A stretch of DNA of 64,000 nucleotides, taken from contig NZ_BMOL01000012.1 in assembly GCF_014647055.1 (NCBI RefSeq), forward strand, positions 35,779 through 99,778. Reading direction: 5' to 3'. Shown in pieces: positions 55,240-63,850 of the stretch. Source of the DNA: Deinococcus aerolatus. Its GTDB lineage: Bacteria; Deinococcota; Deinococci; Deinococcales; Deinococcaceae. A model generated the notes under the pieces. That model was not told the DNA's origin. It saw only the letters and a program-made list of their open reading frames with translations, and did not search any database. The number at the start of each line of letters is the position of its first letter. Within the stretch, counting starts at the first letter, position 1. The translations under genes were made by a program, and so were the position numbers.

Positions 55240-56424
55240 TCATCCAGCGGATTCCACTGTCACGGCCTTGTCTTCCACGATGCGGGCGTACGCCAGAGGA
55301 TCGGTCGCTCCCTCGGTGGAGATCACCAGGACGCGGCTTTCGGCACTTAATCCCAGCGCGTCCCGGTGGCGGCGGGCGTCCGGCTCGGTCAGGAGGTCAA
55401 GCAGGCCGCCCGCACCCGCCGCACCGCTCTCGCCCGAGACCACGCCGTCCCGGGCCAGCAGACGCATCGCGTCCTCGGCACGGGAGTCGGGAACAGCAAC
55501 AGAGGCGCTGAGGCCGTCCCGGAGCAGCGGCCAGGCCAGCGGTGAGACGGTGCCGCAGTTGAGCCCGGCCATGATCGAGGGATGCGGCCCAGGGGTCTGG
55601 ACAGGATGACCCGCCTGCAGCGAGCGCAGCACGCAGTCGGCCCGCAGCGGCTCCACGCCCACCACCCGCGTTTGCCTTCCGTCGGCGCGGTAGTGGCGCA
55701 GCACGGCGGCCGCCAGCGACCCCACGCCCATCTGCGCGGCCACCACATCAGGCTGGGGCAAGCCCTGGGCGGCCAGTTGCGTGTCGATTTCCTGAAAAAT
55801 GGTGCTGTACCCGTCCACCACCCAGCCGGGAACGCGGGTGTAGCCGTCCCAGGCCGTGTCGCTGATCACGAGGTGGCGCCTGTCGGCCAGCGTGGCGGCG
55901 GCGGCCACCGCCTGATCGTAGGAGCCTTGAATCACCTGAAGGCGTGCCCCCTCGCCCACGATCGCCTCCTGGCGGGCACCCACCATGTCGTGCGGCACCA
56001 GAATGTGCGCCTTCAGCCCCAGCCAGCGCGCCATCCGCGCCACGGCGCGGCCGTGGTTGCCGTCTGTGGCGGCCACCAGTGTCAGGGGGAGGTGCGGACG
56101 CAGCTGGGCAGCCAGTTCTTCCAGACGTTTCCAGGGGTCAAACGGGCCGAACAGGGCCTCCAGTTCGCAGCAGGTGGCCCAGGACGCGCCCAGAATCTTG
56201 TAGGCAGGCAGCTCCAGCCGGCGCGCCTCGTCCTTGACCCACGCTTCCTGGACGCCCAGTGCCGCTGCCAGGTGGGGCGCGGTAACCAGCGGCGTGGGTG
56301 CGTAGCCCGGCAGTTTGCGGTGAAAGTCCAGCACCTCTGGCCGGGGGCGCCCGGCAAAGGTGAGTGCGTGTGGGTTGAGGTGGGTGTGGGCGGATTCAGG
56401 GTGGGTAGGGTCAGCTGCGGTCAT
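55240..56424 (-). CDS. PLP-dependent diaminopropionate ammonia-lyase-like enzyme
   Basis: A 394-residue fold-type II PLP enzyme. The Schiff-base lysine is in RLELPAYKILGASWA, the phosphate loop in AATDGNHGRAVARMA, and AAQMGVGSLAAAV and SGESGAAGAGGLLDL are conserved. The family splits 2,3-diaminopropionate to pyruvate and ammonia. GGGAG is five bases before ATG 56424. It follows an M20 peptidase by 34 bases on the same strand, so the pair may liberate and degrade an amino acid from a peptide or N-acyl form. Confidence 0.86.
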   Translation of the reverse strand: MTAADPTHPESAHTHLNPHALTFAGRPRPEVLDFHRKLPGYAPTPLVTAPHLAAALGVQEAWVKDEARRLELPAYKILGASWATCCELEALFGPFDPWKRLEELAAQLRPHLPLTLVAATDGNHGRAVARMARWLGLKAHILVPHDMVGARQEAIVGEGARLQVIQGSYDQAVAAAATLADRRHLVISDTAWDGYTRVPGWVVDGYSTIFQEIDTQLAAQGLPQPDVVAAQMGVGSLAAAVLRHYRADGRQTRVVGVEPLRADCVLRSLQAGHPVQTPGPHPSIMAGLNCGTVSPLAWPLLRDGLSASVAVPDSRAEDAMRLLARDGVVSGESGAAGAGGLLDLLTEPDARRHRDALGLSAESRVLVISTEGATDPLAYARIVEDKAVTVESAG

Positions 56425-56458
56425 GGGGCTCCCAGGACGTGGTCCGGCACAGGCCGTG

Positions 56459-57592
56459 TCAGGCGCAAAATTCGGCAATGGTGGCACTGAGGATCTCGCG
56501 GCACCGTTCGGCAGAGGCCAGGTCCACCCACTCCTCGCTGGCATGGGCGCCGGCACCGTCCGGGCCGAACACCACCGTGGGGATGCCGGCGGCGGCCAGC
56601 AACGCCGAATCCATCCAAAAGCTCAACCCGATGTGTGCGGGGGCCTGACCCAGCACGCGGGTGGCCTGGGCCGAGAGCAGACGAACGATGGGGGCGTCCT
56701 GTGGCACGCTCAGCGGCTCGCGGGCCAGCAGCAGGCGGTGCTGCGCGCGGAAGTCGGGGTCTGCCGCCAGCCGCTCCAGCACGCGGTCCAGTTCGGCCTC
56801 CACGTCCTGCGGGGTTTCGCCGGGCAGGGTGCGGCGTTCCAGCTGCAGGGTGCAGCGCTCCGGGTAGCTCGACAGTTCCTGGCCGCCGGAGATCAGCGAG
56901 GCGTGCAGCGAGCCGTGGCCGAGCAGGGGGTGGGTGGGCCGCGCCGTCAGCTCGCGCCCCAGGGTTTCAAGTTCCACCAGCACCCGGCCCATTGCGGCAA
57001 TGGCGTCGCGGCCCAGGTCAGGGCGTGAGCCGTGTGCGGCCTGCCCGTCCGTGGTGATCTCGTGCCAGGTAAACCCCTTGTGGGCCACGCACAACTGCAG
57101 GCCCGTGGGTTCGGTGACGATGGCGGCGTCAGCCGTGACCCGGTTCAGCACCGACTGCGTGCCGAGGCTGGCGTGCTCCTCGTCGGCCACGGCGGTCAGG
57201 ATCACGTCGCCGCGCAGCGCCATGGCGCTGGCGTCCAGCAACGCCAGGAGGCAGGCGGCCAGCCCCGCCTTCATGTCGTAGGTGCCGCGCCCGTACATGC
57301 GGCCGCCGCGAATGGTGGGTGTCAGAGCGCCGGTCATCTCACCCAGCCCAACAGTGTCGAGGTGGGCATTGAGCAGCAGTGCGCGCCCCCCGCCGCTGCC
57401 CCGCACCCGGGCGATCACGCTGGGCCGACCCGGCGCGGCCACGTCGAGTTCCGCTGAAATGCCGTGGCCCCGCAGCCAGGCCAGAATAAAGTCGGCGATT
57501 TCCGTTTCACCCGCGCCGCCAGGCACCAGCGCCGGATTGACGGAGTTCAGGCGAACCAGACTGGCCAGCAGCTCCGGCAGTTGTTCACGCAT
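56459..57592 (-). CDS. M20-family amidohydrolase (ArgE/DapE-like)
   Basis: A 377-residue zinc peptidase. Metal-site motifs are NAHLDTVGLG, YGRGTYDMKAGLAACL, VADEEHASLGTQ and AIVTEPTG; the dimerisation domain has GQAAHGSRPDLG. Relatives remove acetyl or succinyl groups from amino acids. It is the first gene of a two-gene minus-strand unit with the diaminopropionate-lyase-like enzyme and is divergent from a GntR gene. The TACCCT hexamer six bases before its ATG suggests a leaderless mRNA. Confidence 0.9.
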   Translation of the reverse strand: MREQLPELLASLVRLNSVNPALVPGGAGETEIADFILAWLRGHGISAELDVAAPGRPSVIARVRGSGGGRALLLNAHLDTVGLGEMTGALTPTIRGGRMYGRGTYDMKAGLAACLLALLDASAMALRGDVILTAVADEEHASLGTQSVLNRVTADAAIVTEPTGLQLCVAHKGFTWHEITTDGQAAHGSRPDLGRDAIAAMGRVLVELETLGRELTARPTHPLLGHGSLHASLISGGQELSSYPERCTLQLERRTLPGETPQDVEAELDRVLERLAADPDFRAQHRLLLAREPLSVPQDAPIVRLLSAQATRVLGQAPAHIGLSFWMDSALLAAAGIPTVVFGPDGAGAHASEEWVDLASAERCREILSATIAEFCA

Positions 57593-57654
57593 GCCTGAAG
57601 GGTAGCATCCACTGATATATTACCTGGCAGTTCAGGTCTCACCCGGAGGTGACG

Positions 57655-58347
57655 ATGTCCGCTGCCAACGCCGTGCCCGCGCCTGCCCGCACGCTCGCCC
57701 GCGAGCAGGTGTACTGGCAGATGCTGGACTGGATCGTCGAAGGCACCCTGGGTCCCGGGGAGGTGTTGCGCGACGCGGCCATTGCGGGGAAACTGGGGGT
57801 CAGCCGCACCCCGGTGCGCGAGGCCCTGCGCCGCCTGGAAGACGAGGGGCTGGTGCAGACCGCCGTGAACCGCTGGACGCGGGTGGCCCCGCTGAATCTG
57901 GCCCAGGCTGCTGAACTGTATCCGGTGGTTGGAACGCTTGAAGACCTGGCCCTGGGGCTGGCCGCGCCGCGCCTGACCGCGGCTGATCTGGACGAGCTGG
58001 ACACGCTGAACGTCCAGATCAGCCGCGCGCTGGAGGCCGGTGACGCGCGGGCCGCCGTTCGGGCCGACGCCGCGTTTCATGGTGTCTGGACCCGGCGCTC
58101 GGGCAACGCCGAACTTCAGGGCGCACTGGGTGCGCTGAAACGCAAACTGCAGCGGGTGGAATTGGCGTATTTTGACGTGCCCGGCTCGGCCCGGGCCTCG
58201 GTGCTGGAACACGCGGCGGTGGTGGACGCGCTGCGGGCACACGATGAGGTGGCCGCCCGTCACGCGCTGCGGCAGAACTGGCAGGGCAGCCTGGACCGCC
58301 TGATACGGCACGCGCCGCGTCGCCCACCCTCCGCTGACCTTCCCTGA
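57655..58347 (+). CDS. FCD-type GntR transcriptional regulator
   Basis: A 230-residue regulator with an N-terminal winged helix (GKLGVSRTPVREALRRLEDEGLVQ) and a C-terminal helical FCD domain (LEDLALGLAAPRL; VLEHAAVVDALRAHD). ATG 57655 is preceded by CCGGAGGT. It is divergent from the M20/lyase pair across about 60 bases containing an AT-rich GATATATTAC segment, so it probably controls that pair. Confidence 0.9.
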   Translation: MSAANAVPAPARTLAREQVYWQMLDWIVEGTLGPGEVLRDAAIAGKLGVSRTPVREALRRLEDEGLVQTAVNRWTRVAPLNLAQAAELYPVVGTLEDLALGLAAPRLTAADLDELDTLNVQISRALEAGDARAAVRADAAFHGVWTRRSGNAELQGALGALKRKLQRVELAYFDVPGSARASVLEHAAVVDALRAHDEVAARHALRQNWQGSLDRLIRHAPRRPPSADLP

Positions 58348-58373
58348 TTCCGTCCACTCCAAAGGAACTGTCG

Positions 58374-59231
58374 ATGCCTACTGCGCCCCTGACCCTCCGC
58401 GCCCTGTACATCTACCCGATTAAGTCGGCCGGCGGCGTTTCGCTTCAGCACGCCGGGATCGGGCCGCGTGGCCTGAACCATGACCGCCGCTGGATGGTCG
58501 TCGACGCGGCGGGGCGGCCCGTGACCCAGCGTGAATTTCCGGCCATGCGCCTGATTGCGGTGGCCCTTGCGGACAGTGGTCTGATGGTATCGGCTCCCGG
58601 AATGCCTGCCCTGACCGTGCCGTGGCAGCCACAGGGAGAGCGGCGCGCGGTGGACATGTGGGGCACTGCGCTGGGCGGCGTGACCGTCTCAGCGCAGGCG
58701 ACGGCCTGGGTCAGCGCGTACCTCGGCGGCGGCTTCGATCTGGTGTTTCTGCCCGACGAGGTCCAGCGCTGGCAACCGGCAGACCGGCCCTACAGCTCGC
58801 TGCTGAGTTTCGTGGACGGAAACCCCTTCCACCTGATCACCGAGGCGTCGCTGGCCGCCTTCAACGGGCACCTGTCACGCCCGGTGGGGAACGCCGAGTT
58901 CCGCCCGAACCTGGTGGTGGGAGGCGGCGAGGCCTACGCGGAGGATTTCTGGCGGCGCATCCGCATCGGCTCCGCCGGCGCGGACAGCGTGGCTTTCGAG
59001 GTGGTGGAAAGCTGCGCCCGCTGCGTCATCCTGAATGTGCAGCCAGACGGCACACGTGGAGCCGAGACGTTGCGAACCCTGGCCAGGATTCGCCGTCACG
59101 GGAAAGCGGCGATCTTCGGGCAGCATCTGGTGCAGGACGCGCCCTACGCCGGGCGCACGGGCCAGCTGCGGGTGGGAGACGCCGTGACGGTGACTGGGGT
59201 GGGGGAGACGGTCAATCCCGTGTATGTGTGA
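58374..59231 (+). CDS. MOSC-domain molybdenum-cofactor-binding protein
   Basis: A 285-residue protein with the MOSC N-terminal beta barrel (YIYPIKSAGGVSLQHA, GLNHDRRWMVVD) and a MOSC core (LITEASLAAFNGHL, FRPNLVVGGGEAYAEDFW, ESCARCVILNVQP). The conserved Cys in ESCARC is the molybdenum ligand in mARC/YcbX-type enzymes, which reduce N-hydroxylated bases and amines. It lies between a GntR gene and the GH84 gene. N-hydroxylated nucleobases would fit the nucleobase theme, but this is inference. Confidence 0.9.
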   Translation: MPTAPLTLRALYIYPIKSAGGVSLQHAGIGPRGLNHDRRWMVVDAAGRPVTQREFPAMRLIAVALADSGLMVSAPGMPALTVPWQPQGERRAVDMWGTALGGVTVSAQATAWVSAYLGGGFDLVFLPDEVQRWQPADRPYSSLLSFVDGNPFHLITEASLAAFNGHLSRPVGNAEFRPNLVVGGGEAYAEDFWRRIRIGSAGADSVAFEVVESCARCVILNVQPDGTRGAETLRTLARIRRHGKAAIFGQHLVQDAPYAGRTGQLRVGDAVTVTGVGETVNPVYV

Positions 59232-59271
59232 CCCCGCCCCCGACGGTCGGGGTGGTTCCAGAGGAGTGGGT

Positions 59272-60585
59272 ATGAACGCGATGCCGATGCTGGGCGTGAT
59301 CGAGGGCTTTTACGGCCGTCCCTGGACCCCGGCCCAGCGCGCCCGATTGTTTGAACGAATGGCCGCGTGGGGCATGGACACCTACCTGTATGCCCCCAAG
59401 GATGACCGCTGGCACCGGCAGCGCTGGCGTGAGCCTTACCCGCCGGCCGAGGCGGCGGCCCTGGAGGCGCTGGCCACCGACGCCCGCCGCCATGGGATCC
59501 GCTTCGTCTACGCGCTGGCCCCTGGATTGAATCTGGACTGGGCCGACGAGGGGGACCGCCGCGCCCTGGCCGAGAAGTTCGCCAGCGTGCAGCGGCTGGG
59601 CGTACCGCATTTTTCGCTGCTGTTCGATGACATTCCCTACGCTGCCGACCGCGCCGCGCAGGCCCGTGAGCAGGTGGCCGCGGCGCACCACGTCCTGGAC
59701 ACCCTCTGGCCGGAGGGGCAGGCAGGGCTGCTGCTGTTCTGTCCCACCGAATACTGCGGCGACCGGGCCCAGCCCAGCGTGGCTGCCTCGCCGTACCTGC
59801 GGGCGCTGGGTGAGGAACTGCGTCCCGGCGTGGAGGTGCTGTGGACCGGTCCAGCGGTGGTCTCCACTGAGATCAGTGTCCAGAGCGTGCTGGAGGTCAA
59901 TGCGGCGCTGCGCCGGCAGGTCCTGATCTGGGACAACCTGCACGCCAACGACTTCACTCTGCACCGCGTCAATCTGGGGCCGTACGCGGGCCGCCCGCTG
60001 GAATTGCGCGGCCACGTGGCGGGCCTGCTGAGCAATCCCAACAATCAGCTGGAAACCAACACGCCGGGCCTGTTCAGCCTGGCCGACTACGCCTGCGGTG
60101 GCCCGGACTGGACGGCGCCGGCCTCACTGGACCGCGCGCTGCAGGCCTGGCTGCCGGATTTCAGCGCCGGTTCCGGCGCAGCGGTCACGCTGGAGGACCT
60201 GCGGCTGGTGGCCCACATGCTGTACCTTCCCGGCGGGCTGGGGCCGCTGGCCGTACGGGTGCTGGACGCGGCGCGGCACCTGACAGACGGAACGGGTGGG
60301 GAAGACAGGCGGGCCGAACTGGCGGCGGAACTCGGGATGGTCCGCCGCCGGCTGCTGCGGGTGCTGCGGGCGCTGGAGGCGGGGCCGAACCGTGACCTGC
60401 TGTTCGATCTGCACCCCTATCTGGTGGACGTGGCCGAGGAGGTGCAGCGCTTGATCGTGGGAGCCACGCAGCGGGGCGAGGATGATCCGGAGACGTTCCG
60501 GTACCGGGGCAGTCTTGCTGACCGCCTGATGGCCCTGGGCTGGGTGGACCCGCCGGGGCCGGGTGCGGACACGCCGCAAATCTGA
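59272..60585 (+). CDS. GH84 beta-N-acetylglucosaminidase (O-GlcNAcase-like), cytosolic
   Basis: A 437-residue TIM-barrel hydrolase. GVIEGFYGRPWT, FVYALAPGLNLDW and the catalytic double aspartate SLLFDDIPY are diagnostic of GH84, followed by WDNLHANDF. GH84 enzymes use the N-acetyl group of the substrate in catalysis, so the target carries GlcNAc. No signal peptide is visible, so it acts on imported oligosaccharide or on modified cytosolic proteins. GAGGAGTGGG precedes ATG 59272. The upstream transporter, NagB-like and kinase genes favour the first option. Confidence 0.93.
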   Translation: MNAMPMLGVIEGFYGRPWTPAQRARLFERMAAWGMDTYLYAPKDDRWHRQRWREPYPPAEAAALEALATDARRHGIRFVYALAPGLNLDWADEGDRRALAEKFASVQRLGVPHFSLLFDDIPYAADRAAQAREQVAAAHHVLDTLWPEGQAGLLLFCPTEYCGDRAQPSVAASPYLRALGEELRPGVEVLWTGPAVVSTEISVQSVLEVNAALRRQVLIWDNLHANDFTLHRVNLGPYAGRPLELRGHVAGLLSNPNNQLETNTPGLFSLADYACGGPDWTAPASLDRALQAWLPDFSAGSGAAVTLEDLRLVAHMLYLPGGLGPLAVRVLDAARHLTDGTGGEDRRAELAAELGMVRRRLLRVLRALEAGPNRDLLFDLHPYLVDVAEEVQRLIVGATQRGEDDPETFRYRGSLADRLMALGWVDPPGPGADTPQI

Positions 60586-60619
60586 AGCACTGTGAGGTGC
60601 CGGCCAGCCCAGGGCCACC

Positions 60620-60758
60620 CGTATCCGGATTCCGCTTCATGACGCAGCCGTCGGGAGAGGAGGGCATGGGGGCTCGATACTGCAGAATCCGCACCTTCTC
60701 CTGCTCGCTTCGCTCGGATTTCAGGTTCACGCGTACCCCTTTCAATCGGAGTCCGTGT
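60620..60758. repeat. palindromic dispersed repeat, copy 2
   Basis: GTATCCGGATTCCG (60621-60634) opens it and TTCAATCGGAGTCCGTG (60741-60757) closes it. CTTCGCTCGG lies at 60709-60718, 22 bases before TTCAATCGGA, exactly as in copy 1 at 20855-20992. The gap 60586-60854 holds no gene. Confidence 0.65.
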
Positions 60759-60854
60759 CAGGGGACCTGGGCCATGTGCCGGGCGCGTCGACGCGCCTAC
60801 CGCGGGGCCACGCTGCCCACCGTCGTCACGCCGATCCACCTTCTGAAGGGGGAT

Positions 60855-60860
60855 TACACT
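60855..60860 (+). promoter_or_regulatory. -10 box of a leaderless promoter
   Basis: TACACT ends six bases before the ATG at 60867. No ribosome-binding site of quality is present, which fits a leaderless transcript. Confidence 0.5.
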
Positions 60861-60866
60861 TAAGGC

Positions 60867-61736
60867 ATGGTCACCACCCAGATGCTCACTGTTCGTGACA
60901 CCCGGTTGTTCGCGCGGATCGTCGGACCTGCACATCAGCCGCCGCTGATCTGCTTACACGGTGGACCTGGCCTGGACCACACAGAATTTGCGGATTACCT
61001 TGACCCCCTCGCCGATACCGTGCGCCTGGTCCTGATCGATCAGCGGGCACAGGGCCGGAGTGAACGAAACGCGCCGCCAGAAACCTGGACGCTAGAACAG
61101 ATGGCCGATGATGTGTCGGCTGTCGCTGAGGCGCTGGGCGCGGAAAAGTACGCGGTGTTCGGGCACTCTTACGGAGCGTTCGTGGCCTTGCAGCACGCCG
61201 TGACCCACACGGACGCCGCAGCAACCATCGCCTGCTGTGGGGTAGGATCGTCGCGCTGGCTGGCGGACGTTCCCGCAAAGCTCGAAACTTTCGAGCCACT
61301 CAACTTGCGGGAACAGGTGCGGCGCTCGTGGGCAGATGAGGTCAACGTCCACACCGAAGTGGATTTTGCCCGGTTGATGCACGAACAGATGCCCTGGCAC
61401 TTCAGTGATCCGCTCGACCCGCGCATCGCCGATTTTAATGCCCGCGTAGACGCCATGAATCCTCGTTACGCGCCGGATGTGCTGCGACAGTTCAGCGCAG
61501 CGGGATACGGTGGGATTGAGGTTGAGGATAAGTTGGGTGGGATATCCCAGCCGCTCCTGGTGTTGGGCGGACGCCATGACCGGACTTGCCCGCCGGAAGC
61601 AAGTGAATTGATCGCCTCGCAAACGCCGAATGCAGAGCTGCATATCTTTGAAGAGAGTGGCCATATGCCGTTCATCGAGCAGTCTCAGGAGTTTCTGGCC
61701 GTCACCCGGGCGTTCTTGAGACGGACGCTGGGCTGA
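60867..61736 (+). CDS. alpha/beta hydrolase of the proline iminopeptidase type
   Basis: A 289-residue cytosolic hydrolase. It has the oxyanion-hole HGGPGLDHTEF, the nucleophile elbow FGHSYGAFVAL with Ser in GHSYG, GGRHDRTCP with the Asp and EESGHMPFIEQ with the His. This pattern matches proline iminopeptidases and related hydrolases. It is monocistronic, with a leaderless-type promoter and its own terminator. Its substrate cannot be told from sequence. Confidence 0.88.
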   Translation: MVTTQMLTVRDTRLFARIVGPAHQPPLICLHGGPGLDHTEFADYLDPLADTVRLVLIDQRAQGRSERNAPPETWTLEQMADDVSAVAEALGAEKYAVFGHSYGAFVALQHAVTHTDAAATIACCGVGSSRWLADVPAKLETFEPLNLREQVRRSWADEVNVHTEVDFARLMHEQMPWHFSDPLDPRIADFNARVDAMNPRYAPDVLRQFSAAGYGGIEVEDKLGGISQPLLVLGGRHDRTCPPEASELIASQTPNAELHIFEESGHMPFIEQSQEFLAVTRAFLRRTLG

Positions 61737-61752
61737 GAGGGATCAAAGTTTT

Positions 61753-61780
61753 CAGCCCAGCTGACGCCGGGCTGTTTTCT
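61753..61780 (+). terminator. intrinsic terminator after the hydrolase
   Basis: CAGCCC (61753-61758) pairs with GGGCTG (61769-61774) around a 10-base loop, followed by TTTT. Confidence 0.65.
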
Positions 61781-61855
61781 TGTCTCGGCCTGACTCCACA
61801 AGCCTGGGAATGACCTTTCGACCAGCACAGTCACGACAGGACAATGGCCCGGTTG

Positions 61856-62296
61856 TCACTGCGCTGTACGGACCGCCCTGAATTTCAATCTGTACGACGT
61901 GCAGTCCATGGACTGCACCATAAAGCTGCCCTCGGCGATATCCGCGCTGATGAAGCGGCCTTCGAAGTCCCAGGCCAGGTACGGCTTTTTGGCATTCGCT
62001 ATGAACGCTCCTTGTTCCACGCTCACCGCGCCAGGCATGGAACCGAGCGCGCCGACAACGCGTGGATTGGTCTTGTACGTGGTGTTGGCGGTGGAGTCGC
62101 TACAGCGCCAGTATCCGGTCATCCTGACATCACTGATGGTCTTCCTGTCTGCGCTGACGCGGAAGCTGATCTCATTGCCCTTGAAATCCCCAGTGAGATC
62201 TCCTTTGAACACTCCACTTTGAGGTGTGGCCGCCAAGCTTAGAGGCGCGGTGCAGGCGAGAACCAAACTGAGGCCGATCTTCGCGGCGTGTAGCAT
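61856..62296 (-). CDS. small secreted protein of unknown function
   Basis: A 146-residue protein with a signal peptide (MLHAAKIGLSLVLACTAP, cut after SLA). The mature part is about 120 residues, beta-rich, with GVFKGDLTGDFKGNEISFRV, MTGYWRCSD and MVQSMDCTSY, so two cysteines could form a disulfide. ATG 62296 is chosen because a TACAAT hexamer lies eight bases upstream, which suggests a leaderless message; the frame extends to 62323. I do not recognise the family. Confidence 0.7.
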   Translation of the reverse strand: MLHAAKIGLSLVLACTAPLSLAATPQSGVFKGDLTGDFKGNEISFRVSADRKTISDVRMTGYWRCSDSTANTTYKTNPRVVGALGSMPGAVSVEQGAFIANAKKPYLAWDFEGRFISADIAEGSFMVQSMDCTSYRLKFRAVRTAQ

Positions 62297-62364
62297 AGGC
62301 ACCAATTGTACCACCAACTGCATTCTGCCTTATCTGGGGCTGGCCCGCTCTTGCGTAGTTGAGG

Positions 62365-62778
62365 TTAAGCGGCTTCAGCCTGGCGTTCGAACTCGTGAGG
62401 CGTCAAGTCGCCCTGTGTGGAGTGCCAGCGCTGCCGGTTGTAGAAGACCAGGGTGTATTCGGAGATGGCGTGCCGGACCACCATGCGGTTCTCGGAAATG
62501 TTGTTCTCGAACAGCTCCCATTCCGGGGAATCGAAAAAGCTCTCCACGACAGCCTTGTCCCAGCAATCCCCCTTTTCGGCAAGGTCAGCTTTGAGCCGAA
62601 GGGTGCCGTAAGTTCCCCGGCTCCGGTCAAAAGAGCACTTGATTTCGTCGGTCAGCACCGCATCCTCCTGACACCGCTCACTGTCTGGCCTTCCCCTCCA
62701 GGCGTCATATCCGTTTGGACTGACTTCCAGGACCTGGCACATCCGGTCGACGGCTAATTTTTGCCGGTGGTCAGTCAT
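62365..62778 (-). pseudogene. IS3-family orfB remnant with internal deletion
   Basis: The frame starts like an orfB (MTDHRQKLAVDRMCQVLEVS, PNGYDAWRGRP) and ends like one (DKAVVESFFDSPEWELFENN, WHSTQGDLTPHEFE), but the middle is missing: LKADLAEKG runs straight into DCWDKAV. The first two acidic residues of the DDE site are gone and only the final Glu region remains, so it is inactive. Confidence 0.85.
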
Positions 62779-62789
62779 GAACTGGAAGG

Positions 62790-63053
62790 TCAGGGCTGTT
62801 TGGCGAGGAAGGCCAGCGCCTTTTTCAGGATGTCGCGCTCCTGACGGGTGACGTCAAGCTCTTGTTCGAGCGCTCAGTGCTCAGGAAGCCCGGCCCGCTC
62901 CTACTTCTCGTTTTGCTGTCGCCAGCGCATGACGTGGTGAGGGGGAAGGCCCAGGTCACGCGCGACCTGGGCACGGCTCTTGCCAGTCGTTTTGACGAGC
63001 TGGCCAGCTTCCTGCTTGAATTGAAATGTGTAGATTTCTCTGGTTTTGGGCAT
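62790..63053 (-). pseudogene. IS3-family orfA remnant with two stop codons
   Basis: From ATG 63053 the frame encodes a helix-turn-helix (YTFQFKQEAGQLVKTTGK; ARDLGLPPHHVMRWRQQNEK), hits TAG, then TGA a few codons later, and continues with ALEQELDVTRQERDILKKA to TGA 62790-62792. It pairs with the orfB remnant 11 bases downstream. Both damaged genes mark one dead IS3-type element; clear terminal repeats were not found. Confidence 0.8.
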
Positions 63054-63119
63054 GATGACCTCCAGTGTCGGTCATCCCTAACTTTCCCTCCACCAAACCA
63101 GAGCAACTTCACAGGCAAA

Positions 63120-63145
63120 GCGCACCCTCCTGAAGGAGGGTGCGC
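63120..63145 (-). terminator. 12-bp perfect hairpin
   Basis: GCGCACCCTCCT (63120-63131) and its complement (63134-63145) flank a 2-base loop; on the minus strand TTTG follows. It may terminate the secreted-protein gene that ends at 63217. Confidence 0.5.
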
Positions 63146-63216
63146 TGCTGCATCGCTTGACTGATCTGACCTGGACAACTTGTCGCTAAGTCAGCCGCGT
63201 GCACCAGAGCGCTGGA

Positions 63217-63801
63217 TCAGCTCCCCCCCTCTGGTGCGCTCGAATCGACGGTGCCTTCATTCGCCTGCCCCCGTGTCCCGTCGGTGCCGTCGCTTGTCCC
63301 GCGTGGTCCCTTACCGCGTCCGCCGTCACGTCCATCTGGTCCATGCATGCCGCGTCTGCCAGGGCCGCCCGGTCCGCCCATGCCGCGTCCGCCCAGCATG
63401 GCGAACGGCTGGTCCTTGAGACGGGTCTTCATATCGGCAGCACGGTTACTGGCGATGTCGCCACTTTTCACGCCCTGATCGATGGTGGCGTTCCCGGCGG
63501 CCAGAGCCGCCGCTTTGAGTTTGTCCACACTGACGCCCAGTCCGGCGGCCAGCTTTTGCAGGTAGATGTCGGCGTAGTTGGTGCCGCTGCCCTGCTGGCG
63601 CTGGGTCTGCTGCCCCCTCCCGTTCTGGTTCTGGTTGCGCTGCCCAGGCTGTGCGGGCTGAATACGCTGGGGCTGCGCCTGCGTGGTGGGATTGGCCGCG
63701 GCGGTGCTGCTCTGCTGGGCCAGGACCGTGCCTACCGTCAGGGGCAGGGCAGCCAGGGCAATCAGGGGCGTTTTGCGAAAAATCATTTTGAATTGACTCA
63801 T
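63217..63801 (-). CDS. secreted protein with Gln/Asn-rich and Gly/Arg/Asp-rich tracts
   Basis: A 194-residue protein with a signal peptide (MSQFKMIFRKTPLIALAALP, cut after VLA). The mature part is a Gln/Asn/Pro-rich stretch (about residues 30-75), a short helical region (YADIYLQKLAAGLGVSVDKLKAA, in part) and a C-terminal Gly/Arg/Asp tail (GRGMGGPGGPGRR, DGRDGGRGKGPRG). It has no cysteine after the signal. AAGGAGGA precedes ATG 63801. The central segment resembles short motifs in other secreted Deinococcus-type proteins but I cannot name a family. Confidence 0.72.
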   Translation of the reverse strand: MSQFKMIFRKTPLIALAALPLTVGTVLAQQSSTAAANPTTQAQPQRIQPAQPGQRNQNQNGRGQQTQRQQGSGTNYADIYLQKLAAGLGVSVDKLKAAALAAGNATIDQGVKSGDIASNRAADMKTRLKDQPFAMLGGRGMGGPGGPGRRGMHGPDGRDGGRGKGPRGTSDGTDGTRGQANEGTVDSSAPEGGS

Positions 63802-63822
63802 GCGGAGTCCTCCTTGAAGGGT

Positions 63823-63850
63823 GCAGACCAGAACCGGTTCCTGGTCCTGC
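63823..63850. promoter_or_regulatory. imperfect 28-base palindrome in the leader of the secreted-protein gene
   Basis: GCAGACCAGAACC and the complement of GGTTCCTGGTCCTGC match but for two extra G residues. It sits 22 bases upstream of the start codon at 63801. It may be an operator or an mRNA leader hairpin. Nothing is recognised in the remaining 63851-64000. Confidence 0.45.
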
